This document shows, one piece after another, positions 23,969 to 37,200 of a DNA stretch of 64,000 nt. Position 1 is the stretch's first letter, and each line of letters begins with the position of its first letter. This DNA comes from Hydractinia symbiolongicarpus. Taxonomy: Eukaryota > Cnidaria > Hydrozoa > Anthoathecata > Hydractiniidae. The notes under the pieces are model-generated. The model did no database searches, was not told the origin of the DNA, and saw only the letters and a program-made list of their open reading frames with translations. The stretch lies in assembly GCF_029227915.1 (NCBI RefSeq), contig NC_079886.1, positions 2,976,001 to 3,040,000 on the forward strand, read 5' to 3'. A program made the position numbers and the translations under genes.

Positions 23969-26550
23969 GAGACTTGTAGTTTTCAAAAATATTTTAATTT
24001 TTGATGAGACGCTAAATAAAAGAAGTTTAATCGCCGGCAAACGAAAACCCGCGATTTCCCGTAAATCCCGGACTCGGCCCGTATAGTCAAAAGTATACAA
24101 AGAAAGTACCCAGGGAGTAAATTCATTTCCCCAATGATTTTTTAAATTATTTTTTCACCACTAAAACGCATGAGACTTGTAGTTTTCCAAAATGTTTTCA
24201 TTTTTGATGAGACGCTGAATAAAAGAAGTTTAATCGCCGGCAAACGAAAACCCGCGATTTCCTGTAAATCCCGGGCTTGGCCCGTATAGTCAAATGTATA
24301 CAAAGAAAGTACCCAGGGAGTAAATTCATTTCCCGAATAATTTTTTAAATTATTTTTTCACCACTAAAACGCATGAGACTTGTAGTTTTCCAAAATGTTT
24401 TCATTTTTGATGAGACGCTGAATAAAAGAAGTTTAATCGCCGGCAAACGAAAACCCGCGATTTCCTGTAAATCCCGGGCTTGGCCCGTATAGTCAAATGT
24501 ATACAAAGAAAGTACCCAGGGAGTAAATTCATTTCCCGAATAACTTTTTAAATTATTTTTTCACCACTAAAACGCATGAGACTTGTAGTTTTCAAAAATA
24601 TTTTCATTTTTGATGAGACGCTGAATAAAAGAAGTTTAATCGCCGGCAAACGAAAACCCGCTATTTCCCGTAAATCCCGTACTCGGCCCGTATAGTCAAA
24701 AGTATACAAAGAAAGTACCCAGGGAGTAAACTCATTTCCCGAACGATTTTTTAAATTATTTTTTCACCACTAAACCGCATGAGACTTGTAGTTTTCCAAA
24801 ATGTTTTCATTTTTGATGAGACGCTGAATAAAAGAAGTTTAATCGCCGGCAAACGAAAACCCGCGATTTCCTGTAAATCCCGTACTCGGCCCGTATAGTC
24901 AAAAGTATACAAAGAAAGTACCCAGGGAGTAAACTCATTTCCCAAACGATTTTTTAAATTATTTTTTCACCACTAAAACGCATGAGACTTGTAGTTTTCA
25001 AAAATGTTTTCATTTTTAATGAGACGCGGTACTAGCCCGTATAGTCAAAAGTATACAAAGAAAGTACTCAAGGAGTAAACTCATTTTCCAAACGATTTTT
25101 TAAATTATTTTTTCACCACTAAAACGCATGAGACTTGTAGTTTTCCAAAATGTTTTCATTTTTGATGAGACGCTGAATAAAAGAAGTTTAATCGCCGGCA
25201 AACGAAAACCCGCGATTTCCTGTAAATCCCGGGCTTGGCCCGTATAGTCAAATGTATACAAAGAAAGTACCCAGGGAGTAAACTCATTTCCCGAACGATT
25301 TTTTAAATTATTTTTTCACCACTAAAACGCATGAGACTTGTAGTTTTCAAAAATATTTTCATTTTTGATGAGACGCTAAATAAAAGAAGTTTAATCGCCT
25401 GCAAACGAAAACCCGCGATTTCCCGTAAATCCCGGACTCGGCCCGTATAGTCAAAAGTATACAAAGAAAGTACCCAGGGAGTAAATTCATTTCCCGAATG
25501 ATTTTTTAAATTATTTTTTCACCACTAAAACGCATGAGACTTGTAGTTTTCCAAAATGTTTTCATTTTTGATGACACGCTGAATAAAAGAAGTTTAATCG
25601 CTGGCAAACAAAAACCCGCGATTTCCTGTAAATCCCGGGCATGGCCCATATAGTCAAATGTATACAAAGAAAGTACCCTGTGAGTAAACTCATTTTCAGA
25701 ACGATTTTTTAAATTATTTTTTCAACACAAAAACGCATGAGACTTGTAGTTTTCAAAAATATTTTCATTTTTGATGAGACGCTGAATAAAAGAAGTTTAA
25801 TCGCCGGCAAACGAAAACCCGCGATTTCCCGTAAATCCCGGACTCGGCCCGTATAGTCAAAAGTATACAAAGAAAGTACCCAGGGAGTAAATTCATTTCC
25901 CGAATGATTTTTTAAATTATTTTTTCACCACTAAAACGCATGAGACTTGTAGTTTTCCAAAATGTTTTCATTTTTGATGAGACGCTGAATAAAAGAAGTT
26001 TAATCGCCGGCAAACGAAAACCCGCGATTTCCCGTAAATCCGGTACTCGGCCCGTATAGTCAAAAGTATGCAAAGAAAGTACCCAGGGAGTAAATTCATT
26101 TCCCGAACGATTTTTTAAATTATTTTTTCACCACTAAAACGCATGAGACTTGTAGTTTTCAAAAATATTTTCATTTTTGATGAGACGCTGAATAAAAGAA
26201 GTTTAATCGCCGGCAAACGAAAACCCGCTATTTCCCGTAAATCCCGTACTCGGCCCGTATAGTCAAAAGTATACAAAGAAAGTACCCAGGGAGTAAACTC
26301 ATTTCCCGAACGATTTTTTAAATTATTTTTTCACCACTAAAACGCACGAGACTTGTAGTTTTCAAAAATATTTTCATTTTTGATGAGACGCTGAATAAAA
26401 GAAGTTTAATCGCCGGCAAACGAAAACCCGCTATTTCCCGTAAATCCCGTACTCGGCCCGTATAGTCAAAAGTATACAAAGAAAGTACCCAGGGAGTAAA
26501 CTTATTTCCCGAACGATTTTTTAAATTATTTTTTCACCACTAAAACGCAT
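23969..26550 (+). repeat. Block D: HOR, copy 3 (partial, 2,582 bp)
   Basis: Follows copy 1 order through the truncated monomer (24,984-25,129), the GTATGCAAAG monomer near 26,066 and the CGCACGAG monomer near 26,345. It ends two monomers short, where a CCCCTATAGTCAAATG-class monomer begins at 26,551. Confidence 0.85.
24984..25129 (+). repeat. Truncated monomer, 146 bp (block D copy 3)
   Basis: Same deletion junction as the two upstream copies, with one private change (TTTTTAATGAGACGC in place of TTTTTGATGAGACGC). Confidence 0.92.
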
Positions 26551-29391
26551 GAGACTTGTAGTTTTCAAAAATGTTTTCATTTTTGATGAGACGCTGAATA
26601 AAAGAAGTTTAATCGCCGGCAAACGAAAACCCGCGATTTCCTGTAAATCCGAGGCTTGGCCCCTATAGTCAAATGTATACAAAGAAAGTACCCTGTGAGT
26701 AAACTGATTTTCAAAACGATTTTTCAAATTATTTTTTCACCACTGAAACGCATGAGACTTGTAGTTTTTAAAAATGTTTTCATTTTTGATAAGACGCTGA
26801 ATAAAAGAAGTTTAATCGCCGGCACACGAAAACCTGCGATTTCCCGTAAATCCGGTACTAGCCCCGTATAGTCAAAAGTATACAAAGAAAGTACTCAAGG
26901 AGTAAACTCATTTTCCAAACGATTTTTTAAATTATTTTTTCACCACTAAAACGCATGAGACTTGTAGTTTTCCAAATTGTTTTCATTTTTGATGAGACGC
27001 TGAATAAAAGAAGTTTAATCGCCGGCAAACGAAAACCCGCGATTTCCTATAAATCCCGGGCTTGGCCCGTATAGTCAAATGTATACAAAGAAAGTACCCA
27101 GGAAGTAAACTCATTTCCCGAACAATTATTTAAATTATTTTTTCACCACTAAAACGCATGAGACTTGTAGTTTTCAAAAATATTTTCATTTTTGATGAGA
27201 CGCTAAATAAAAGAAGTTTAATCGCCGGCAAACGAAAACACGCGATTTCCCGTAAATCCCGGACTCGGCCCGTATAGTCAAAAGTATACAAAGAAAGTAC
27301 CCAGGGAGTAAATTCATTTCCCGAATGATTTTTTAAATTATTTTTTCACCACTAAAACGCATGAGACTTGTAGTTTTCCAAAATGTTTTCATTTTGATGA
27401 GACGCTGAATAAAAGAAGTTTAATCGCTGGCAAACAAAAACCCGCGATTTCCTGTAAATCCCGGGCATGGCCCATATAGTCGAATGTATACAAAGAAAGT
27501 ACCCAGTGAGTAAACTCATTTTCAGAACGATTTTTTAAATTATTTTTTCAACACAAAAACGCATGAGACTTGTAGTTTTCAAAAATGTTTTCATTTTTGA
27601 TAAAACGCTGAATAAAAGAAGTTTAATCGCCGGCAAACGAAAACCCGCGATTTCCCGTAAATCCGGTACTCGGCCCGTATAGTCAAAAGTATGCAAAGAA
27701 AGTACCCAGGGAGTAAATTCATTTCCCGAACGATTTTTTAAATTATTTTTTCACCACTAAAACGGATGAGACTTGTAGTTTTCAAAAATATTTTCATTTT
27801 TGATGAGACGCTGAATAAAAGAAGTTTAATCGCCGGCAAACGAAAACCTGCGATTTCCCGTAAATCCCGTACTCGGCCCGTATAGTCAAAAGTACACAAA
27901 AAAAGGACCCAGGGAGTAAACTGATTTCCCGAATGATTTTTTAAATTATTTTCTCACCACTAAAACGAATGAGACTTGTAGTTTTCAAAAATATTTTCAT
28001 TTTTGATGAGACGCTGAATAAAAGAAGTTTAATCGCCGGCAAACGAAAACCCGCGATTTCCCGTAAATCCCGTACTCGGCCCGTACAGTCAAAAGTACAC
28101 AAAAAAAGGACCCAGGGAGTAAACTGATTTCCCGAATGATTTTTTAAATTATTTTTTCACCACTAAAACGAATGAGACTTGTAGTTTTCAAAAATATTTT
28201 CATTTTTGATGAGACGCTGAATAAAAGAAGTTTAATCGCCGGCAAACGAAAACCCGCGATTTCCCGTAAATCCCGTACTCGGCCCGTACAGTCAAAAGTA
28301 CACAAAAAAAGGACCCAGGGAGTAAACTGATTTCCCGAATGATTTTTTAAATTATTTTTTCACCACTAAAACGCATGAGACTTGCAGTTTTCCAAAATGT
28401 TTTCATTTTTGATGAGACGCTGAATAAAAGAAGTTTAATCGCCGGCAAACGAAAACCCGTTATTTCCCGTAAATCCCGGGCTTGGCCCGTATAGTCAAAA
28501 GTATACAAAGAAAGTACCCAGGGAGTAAACTCATTTCCCGAACGATTTTTTAAATTATTTTTTCACCACTAAAACGCATGAGACTTGTAGTTTTCAAAAA
28601 TGTTTTCATTTTTGATGAGACGCTGAATAAAAGAAGTTTAATCGCCGGCAAACGAAAACCTGCGATTTCCCGTAAATCCGGTACTAGCCCCGTATAGTCA
28701 AAAGTATACAAAGAAAGTACTCAAGGAGTAAACTCATTTTCCAAACGATTTTTTAAATTATTTTTTCACCACTAAAACGCATGGGACTTGTAGTTTTCCA
28801 AAATGTTTTCATTTTTGATGAGACGCTGAATAAAAGAAGTTTAATCGCCGGCAAACGAAAACCCGCGATTTCCTGTAAATCCCGGGCTTGGCCCGTATAG
28901 TCAAATGTATACAAAGAAAGTACCCAGGGAGTAAATTCATTTCCCGAATAATTTTTTAAATTATTTTTTCACCACTAAAACGCATGAGACTTGTAGTTTT
29001 CAAAAATATTTTCATTTTTGATGAGACGCTGAATAAAAGAAGTTTAATCGCCGGCAAACGAAAACCCGCTATTTCCCGTAAATCCCGTACTCGGCCCGTA
29101 TAGTCAGAAGTATACAAAGAAAGTACCCAGGGAGTAAACTCATTTCCCGAACGATTTTTTAAATTATTTTTTCACCACTAAAACGCATGAGACTTGTAGT
29201 TTTCAAAAATATTTTCATTTTTGATGAGACGCTGAATAAAAGAAGTTTAATCGCCGGCAAACGAAAACCCGCTATTTCCCGTAAATCCCGTACTCGGCCC
29301 GTATAGTCAAAAGTATACAAAGAAAGTACCCAGGGAGTAAACTTATTTCCCGAACGATTTTTTAAATTATTTTTTCACCACTAAAACGCAT
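26551..29391 (+). repeat. Block E: 14-monomer transition segment (2,841 bp)
   Basis: Starts with a CCCCTATAGTCAAATG monomer and ends where the same class recurs at 29,392. It contains GATAAAACGCTG near 27,600, a mark found again only near 56,620, and a run of GTACACAAAAAAAGG-linker monomers around 27.9-28.4 kb. Confidence 0.75.
27971..28376 (+). repeat. Single-monomer tandem duplication (2 x 203 bp)
   Basis: Monomers 27,971-28,173 and 28,174-28,376 read the same by eye except at the third base from the end (CGAAT against CGCAT). Both carry CCCGTACAGTC and GTACACAAAAAAAGG. The linker of the monomer before is nearly the same. This is the smallest and one of the freshest duplications in the window. 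Confidence 0.85.
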
Positions 29392-32300
29392 GAGACTTGT
29401 AGTTTTCAAAAATGTTTTCATTTTTGATGAGACGCTGAATAAAAGAAGTTTAATCGCCGGCAAACGAAAACCCGCGATTTCCTGTAAATCCCGGGCTTGG
29501 CCCCTATAGTCAAATGTATACAAAGAAAGTACCCTGTGAGTAAACTGATTTTCAAAACGATTTTTCAAATTATTTTTTCACCACTAAAACGCATGAGACT
29601 TGTAGTTTTCAAAAATGTTTTCATTTTTGATAAGACGCTGAATAAAAGAAGTTTAATCGCCGGCAAACGAAAACCTGCGATTTCCCGTAAATCCGGTACT
29701 AGCCCCGTATAGTCAAAAGTATACAAAGAAAGTACTCAAGGAGTAAACTCATTTTCCAAACGATTTTTTAAATTATTTTTTCACCACTAAAACGCATGAG
29801 ACTTGTAGTTTTCCAAAATGTTTTCATTTTTGATGAGACGCTGAATAAAAAGAAGTTTAATCGCCGGCAAACGAAAAGCCGCGATTTCCTTTAAATCCCG
29901 GGCTTGGCCCGTATAGTCAAATGTATACAAAGAAAGTACCCAGGGAGTAAATTCATTTCCCGAATGATTTTTTAAATTATTTTTTCACCACTAAAACGCA
30001 TGAGACTTGTAGTTTTCCAAAATGTTTTCATTTTTGATGAGACGCTGAATAAAAGAAGTTTAATCGCTGGCAAACAAAAACCCGCGATTTCCTGTAAATC
30101 CCGGGCATGGCCCATATAGTCGAATGTATACAAAGAAAGTACCCTGTGAGTAAACTCATTTTCAGAACGATTTTTTAAATTATTTTTTCAACACAAAAAC
30201 GCATGAGACTTGTAGTTTTCAAAAATGTTTTCATTTTTGATAAGACGCTGAATAAAAGAAGTTTAATCGTCGGCAAACGAAAACTCGCGATTTCCCGTAA
30301 ATCCGGTACTCGGCCCGTATAGTCAAAAGTATGCAAAGAAAGTACCCAGGGAGTAAATTCATTTCCCGAACGATTTTTTAAATTATTTTTTCACCACTAA
30401 AACGAATGAGACTTGTAGTTTTCAAAAATATTTTCATTTTTGATGAGACGCTGAATAAAAGAAGTTTAATCGCCGGCAAACGAAAACCTGCAATTTCCCG
30501 TAAATCCGGTACTAGCCCCGTATAGTCAAAAGTATACAAAGAAAGTACTCAAGGAGTAAACTCATTTTCCAAACGATTTTTTAAACTATTTTTTCACCAC
30601 TAAAACGCATGGGACTTGTAGTTTTCCAAAATGTTTTCATTTTTGATGAGACGCTGAATAAAAGAAGTTTAATCGCCGGCAAACGAAAACCCGCGATTTC
30701 CTGTAAATCCCGGGCTTGGCCCGTATAGTCAAATGTATACAAAGAAAGTACCCAGGGAGTAAATTCATTTCCCGAATATTTTTTTAAATTATTTTTTCAC
30801 CACTAAAACGCATGAGACTTGTAGTTTTCAAAACTATTTTCATTTTTGATGAGACGCTGAATAAAAGAAGTTTAATCGCCGGCAAACGAAAACCCGCTAT
30901 TTCCCGTAAATCCCGTACTCGGCCCGTATAGTCAAAAGTATACAAAGAAAGTACCCAGGGAGTAAACTTATTTCCCGAACGATTTTTTAAATTATTTTTT
31001 CACCACTAAAACGCATGAGACTTGTAGTTTTCAAAAATGTTTTCATTTTTGATGAGACGCTGAATAAAAGAAGTTTAATCGCCGGCAAACGAAAACCCGC
31101 GATTTCCTGTAAATCCCGGGCTTGGCCCCTATAGTCAAATGTATACAAAGAAAGTACCCTGTGAGTAAACTGATTTTCCAAACGATTTTTCAAATTATTT
31201 TTTCACCACTAAAACGCATGAGACTTGTAGTTTTCAAAAATGTTTTCATTTTTGATAAGACGCTGAATAAAAGAAGTTTAATCGCCGGCAAACGAAAACC
31301 CGCGATTTCCCGTATATCCCGGACTCGGCCCGTATAGTCAAAAGTATACAAAGAAAGTACCCAGGGAGTAAATTCATTTCCCGAATGATTTTTTAAATTA
31401 TTTTTTCACCACTAAAACGCATGAGACTTGTAGTTTTCCAAAATGTTTTCATTTTTGATGAGACGCTGAATAAAAGAAGTTTAATCGCTGGCAAACAAAA
31501 ACCCGCGATTTCCTGTAAATCCCGGGCATGACCCATATAGTCGAATGTATACAAAGAAAGTACCCTGTGAGTAAACTCATTTTCAGAACGATTTTTTAAA
31601 TTATTTTTTCAACCCAAAAACGCATGAGACTTGTAGTTTTCAAAAATGTTTTCATTTTTGATAAGACGCTGAATAAAAGAAGTTTAATCGTCGGCAAACG
31701 AAAACTCGCGATTTCCCGTAAATCCGGTAGTCGGCCCGTATAGTCAAAAGTATGCAAAGAAAGTACCCAGGGAGTAAATTCATTTCCCGAACGATTTTTT
31801 AAATTATTTTTTCACCACTAAAACGAATGAGACTTGTAGTTTTCAAAAATATTTTCATTTTTGATGAGACGCTGAATAAAAGAAGTTTAATCGCCGGCAA
31901 ACGAAAACCCGAGATTTCCCGTAAATCCCGTACTCCGCCCGTATAGTCAAATGTACACAAAAAAAGGACCCAGGGAGTAAACTGATTTCCCGAATGATTT
32001 TTTAAATTATTTTTTCACCACTAAAACGAATGAGACTTGTAGTTTTCAAAAATATTTTCATTTTTGATGAGACGCTGAATAAAAGAAGTTTAATCGCCGG
32101 CAAACGAAAACCCGCGCTTTCCCGTAAATCCCGTACTCGGCCCGTATAGTCAAAAGTACACAAAAAAAGGACCCAGGGAGAAAACTGATTTCCCGAATGA
32201 TTTTTTAAATTATTTTTTCACCACTAAAACGCATGAGTCTTGCAGTTTTCCAAAATGTTTTCATTTTTGATGAGACGCAGAATAAAAGAAGTTTAATCGC

Positions 32301-32437
32301 CGGCAAACGAAAAACCGCTATTTCCCGTAAATCCCGTACTCGGCCCGTATAGTCAAAAGTATACAAAGAAAGTACCCAGGGAGTAAACTTATTTCCCGAA
32401 CGATTTTTTAAATTATTTTTTCACCACTAAAACGCAT

Positions 32438-33249
32438 GAGACTTGTAGTTTTCTAAAATGTTTTCATTTTTGATGAGACGCTGAATAAAAGAAGTTTAAT
32501 CGCCGGCAAACAAAAACCCGCGATTTCCTGTAAATCCCGGGCTTGGCCCCTATAGTCAAATGTATACAAAGAAAGTACCCTGTGAGTAAACTGATTTTCA
32601 AAACGATTTTTCAAATTATTTTTTCACCACTAAAACGCATGAGACTTGTAGTTTTCAAAAATCTTTTCATTTTTGATGAGACGCAGAATAAAAGAAGTTT
32701 AATCGCCGGCAAACGAAAACCCGCTATTTCCCGTAAATCCCGTACTCGGCCCGTATAGTCAAAAGTATACAAAGAAAGTACCCAGGGAGTAAACTTATTT
32801 CCCGAACGATTTTTTAAATTATTTTTTCACCACTAAAACGCATGAGACTTGTAGTTTTCAAAAATGTTTTCATTTTTGATGAGACGCTGAATAAAAGAAG
32901 TTTAATCGCCGGCAAACAAAAACCCGCGATTTCCTGTAAATCCCGGGCTTGGCCCCTATAGTCAAATGTATACAAAGAAAGTACCCTGTGAGTAAACTGA
33001 TTTTCAAAACGATTTTTCAAATTATTTTTTCACCACTAAAACGCATGAGACTTGTAGTTTTCAAAAATCTTTTCATTTTTGATGAGACGCTAAATAAAAG
33101 AAGTTTAATCGCCGGCAAACGAAAACCCGCGATTTCCCGTATATCCCGGACTCGGCCCGTATAGTCAAAAGTATACAAAGAAAGTACCCAGGGAGTAAAT
33201 TCATTTCCCGAAGGATTTTTTAAATTATTTTTTCACCACTAAAACGCAT
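32438..33249 (+). repeat. Dimer duplication 1 in block F copy 1 (2 x 406 bp)
   Basis: Two 406-bp dimers lie back to back (32,438-32,843 and 32,844-33,249). Each has a CCCCTATAGTCAAATG monomer followed by an AAATCTTTTC monomer. The second monomers differ in their tails (CGCAGAATAAA/CCGTACTCGG against CGCTAAATAAA/CGTATATCCCGGA). Confidence 0.8.
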
Positions 33250-34061
33250 GAGACTTGTAGTTTTCCAAAATGTTTTCATTTTTGATGAGACGCTGAATAA
33301 AAGAAGTTTAATCGCTGGCAAACAAAAACCCGCGATTTCCTGTAAATCCCGGGCATGGCCCATATAGTCGAATGTATACAAAGAAAGTACCCTGTGAGTA
33401 AACTCATTTTCAGAACGATTTTTTAAATTATTTTTTCAACACAAAAACGCATGAGACTTGTAGTTTTCAAAAATGTTTTCATTTTTGATAAGACGCTGAA
33501 TAAAAGAAGTTTAATCGCCGGCCAACGAAAACTCGCGATTTCCCGTAAATCCGGTACTCGGCCCGTATAGTCAAAAGTATACAAAGAAAGTACCCAGGGA
33601 GTAAATTCATTTCCCGAAGGATTTTTTAAATTATTTTTTCACCACTAAAACGCATGAGACTTGTAGTTTTCCAAAATGTTTTCATTTTTGATGAGACGCT
33701 GAATAAAAGAAGTTTAATCGCTGGCAAACAAAAACCCGCGATTTCCTGTAAATCCCGGGCATGGCCCATATAGTCGAATGTATACAAAGAAAGTACCCTG
33801 TGAGTAAACTCATTTTCAGAACGATTTTTTAAATTATTTTTTCAACACAAAAACGCATGAGACTTGTAGTTTTCAAAAATGTTTTCATTTTTGATAAGAC
33901 GCTGAATAAAAGAAGTTTAATCGTCGGCCAAGGAAAACTCGCGATTTCCCGTAAATCCGGTACTCGGCCCGTATAGTCAAAAGTATGCAAAGAAAGTACC
34001 CAGGGAGTAAATTCATTTCCCGAACGATTTTTTAAATTATTTTTTCACCACTAAAACGAAT
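33250..34061 (+). repeat. Dimer duplication 2 in block F copy 1 (2 x 406 bp)
   Basis: Dimers 33,250-33,655 and 33,656-34,061 repeat the GCTGGCAAACAAAAACC / GGGCATGGCCCATATAG monomer followed by the TCAACACAAAAACG monomer. The preceding CCCGAAGGATTT mark is also doubled (about 33,206 and 33,612). Confidence 0.8.
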
Positions 34062-34264
34062 GAGACTTGTAGTTTTCAAAAATATTTTCATTTTTGATGA
34101 AACGCTGAATAAAAGAAGTTTAATCGCCGGCAAACGAAAACCCGCGATTTCCCGTAAATCCCGTACTCGGCCCGTATAGTCAAAAGTACACAAAAAAAGG
34201 ACCCAGGGAGTAAACTGATTTCCCGAATGATTTTTTAAATTATTTTTTCACCACTAAAACGAAT

Positions 34265-37200
34265 GAGACTTGTAGTTTTCAAAAATATTTTCATTTTTGA
34301 TGAGACGCTGAATAAAAGAAGTTTAATCGCCGGCAAACGAAAACCCGCGATTTCCTGTAAATCCCGGGCTTGGCCCCTATAGTCAAATGTATACAAAGAA
34401 AGTACCCTGTGAGTAAACTGATTTTCAAAACGATTTTTCAAATTATTTTTTCACCACTAAAACGCATGAGACTTGTAGTTTTCAAAAATGTTTTCATTTT
34501 TGATAAGACGCTGAATAAAAGAAGTTTAATCGCCGGCAAACGAAAACCTGCGATTTCCCGTAAATCCGGTACTAGCCCCGTATAGTCAAAAGTATACAAA
34601 GAAAGTACTCAAGGAGTAAACTCATTTTCCAAACGATTTTTTAAATTATTTTTTCACCACTAAAACGCATGAGACTTGTAGTTTTCCAAAATGTTTTCAT
34701 TTTTGATGAGACGCTGAATAAAAAGAAGTTTAATCGCCGGCAAACGAAAAGCCGCGATTTCCTTTAAATCCCGGGCTTGGCCCGTATAGTCAAATGTATA
34801 CAAAGAAAGTACCCAGGGAGTAAATTCATTTCCCGAATGATTTTTTAAATTATTTTTTCACCACTAAAACGCATGAGACTTGTAGTTTTCCAAAATGTTT
34901 TCATTTTTGATGAGACGCTGAATAAAAGAAGTTTAATCGCTGGCAAACAAAAACCCGCGATTTCCTGTAAATCCCGGGCATGGCCCATATAGTCGAATGT
35001 ATACAAAGAAAGTACCCTGTGAGTAAACTCATTTTCAGAACGATTTTTTAAATTATTTTTTCAACACAAAAACGCATGAGACTTGTAGTTTTCAAAAATG
35101 TTTTCATTTTTGATAAGACGCTGAATAAAAGAAGTTTAATCGTCGGCAAACGAAAACTCGCGATTTCCCGTAAATCCGGTACTCGGCCCGTATAGTCAAA
35201 AGTATGCAAAGAAAGTACCCAGGGAGTAAATTCATTTCCCGAACGATTTTTTAAATTATTTTTTCACCACTAAAACGAATGAGACTTGTAGTTTTCAAAA
35301 ATATTTTCATTTTTGATGAGACGCTGAATAAAAGAAGTTTAATCGCCGGCAAACGAAAACCTGCAATTTCCCGTAAATCCGGTACTAGCCCCGTATAGTC
35401 AAAAGTATACAAAGAAAGTACTCAAGGAGTAAACTCATTTTCCAAACGATTTTTTAAATTATTTTTTCACCACTAAAACGCATGGGACTTGTAGTTTTCC
35501 AAAATGTTTTCATTTTTGATGAGACGCTGAATAAAAGAAGTTTAATCGCCGGCAAACGAAAACCCGCGATTTCCTGTAAATCCCGGGCTTGGCCCGTATA
35601 GTCAAATGTATACAAAGAAAGTACCCAGGGAGTAAATTCATTTCCCGAATATTTTTTTAAATTATTTTTTCACCACTAAAACGCATGAGACTTGTAGTTT
35701 TCAAAACTATTTTCATTTTTGATGAGACGCTGAATAAAAGAAGTTTAATCGCCGGCAAACGAAAACCCGCTATTTCCCGTAAATCCCGTACTCGGCCCGT
35801 ATAGTCAAAAGTATACAAAGAAAGTACCCAGGGAGTAAACTTATTTCCCGAACGATTTTTTAAATTATTTTTTCACCACTAAAACGCATGAGACTTGTAG
35901 TTTTCAAAAATGTTTTCATTTTTGATGAGACGCTGAATAAAAGAAGTTTAATCGCCGGCAAACGAAAACCCGCGATTTCCTGTAAATCCCGGGCTTGGCC
36001 CCTATAGTCAAATGTATACAAAGAAAGTACCCTGTGAGTAAACTGATTTTCAAAACGATTTTTCAAATTATTTTTTCACCACTAAAACGCATGAGACTTG
36101 TAGTTTTCAAAAATGTTTTCATTTTTGATAAGACGCTGAATAAAAGAAGTTTAATCGCCGGCAAACGAAAACCTGCGATTTCCCGTATATCCCGGACTCG
36201 GCCCGTATAGTCAAAAGTATACAAAGAAAGTACCCAGGGAGTAAATTCATTTCCCGAATGATTTTTTAAATTATTTTTTCACCACTAAAACGCATGAGAC
36301 TTGTAGTTTTCCAAAATGTTTTCATTTTTGATGAGACGCTGAATAAAAGAAGTTTAATCGCTGGCAAACAAAAACCCACGATTTCCTGTAAATCCCGGGC
36401 ATGACCCATATAGTCGAATGTATACAAAGAAAGTACCCTGTGAGTAAACTCATTTTCAGAACGATTTTTTAAATTATTTTTTCAACCCAAAAACGCATGA
36501 GACTTGTAGTTTTCAAAAATGTTTTCATTTTTGATAAGACGCTGAATAAAAGAAGTTTAATCGTCGGCAAACGAAAACTCGCGATTTCCCGTAAATCCGG
36601 TAGTCGGCCCGTATAGTCAAAAGTATGCAAAGAAAGTACCCAGGGAGTAAATTCATTTCCCGAACGATTTTTTAAATTATTTTTTCACCACTAAAACGAA
36701 TGAGACTTGTAGTTTTCAAAAATATTTTCATTTTTGATGAGACGCTGAATAAAAGAAGTTTAATCGCCGGCAAACGAAAACCCGCGATTTCCCGTAAATC
36801 CCGTACTCCGCCCGTATAGTCAAATGTACACAAAAAAAGGACCCAGGGAGTAAACTGATTTCCCCAATGATTTTTTAAATTATTTTTTCACCACTAAAAC
36901 GAATGAGACTTGTAGTTTTCAAAAATATTTTCATTTTTGATGAGACGCTGAATAAAAGAAGTTTAATCGCCGGCAAACGAAAACCCGCGCTTTCCCGTAA
37001 ATCCCGTACTCGGCCCGTATAGTCAAAAGTACACAAAAAAAGGACCCAGGGAGAAAACTGATTTCCCGAATGATTTTTTAAATTATTTTTTCACCACTAA
37101 AACGCATGAGTCTTGCAGTTTTCCAAAATGTTTTCATTTTTGATGAGACGCAGAATAAAAGAAGTTTAATCGCCGGCAAACGAAAACCCGCTATTTCCCG

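Larger units (their letters stand above)
29392..34264 (+). repeat. Block F: 24-monomer HOR, copy 1 (4,873 bp)
   Basis: Rare marks repeat at +4,873: the extra A in CTGAATAAAAAGAAG (29,841 and 34,714), GCATGGGACTTG (about 30,608 and 35,481), TCAAAACTATTTTC (about 30,829 and 35,702), GGGCATGACCC (about 31,524 and 36,397) and TCAACCCAAAAACG (about 31,610 and 36,483). Copy 1 is four monomers longer because two dimers are doubled. Confidence 0.88.
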
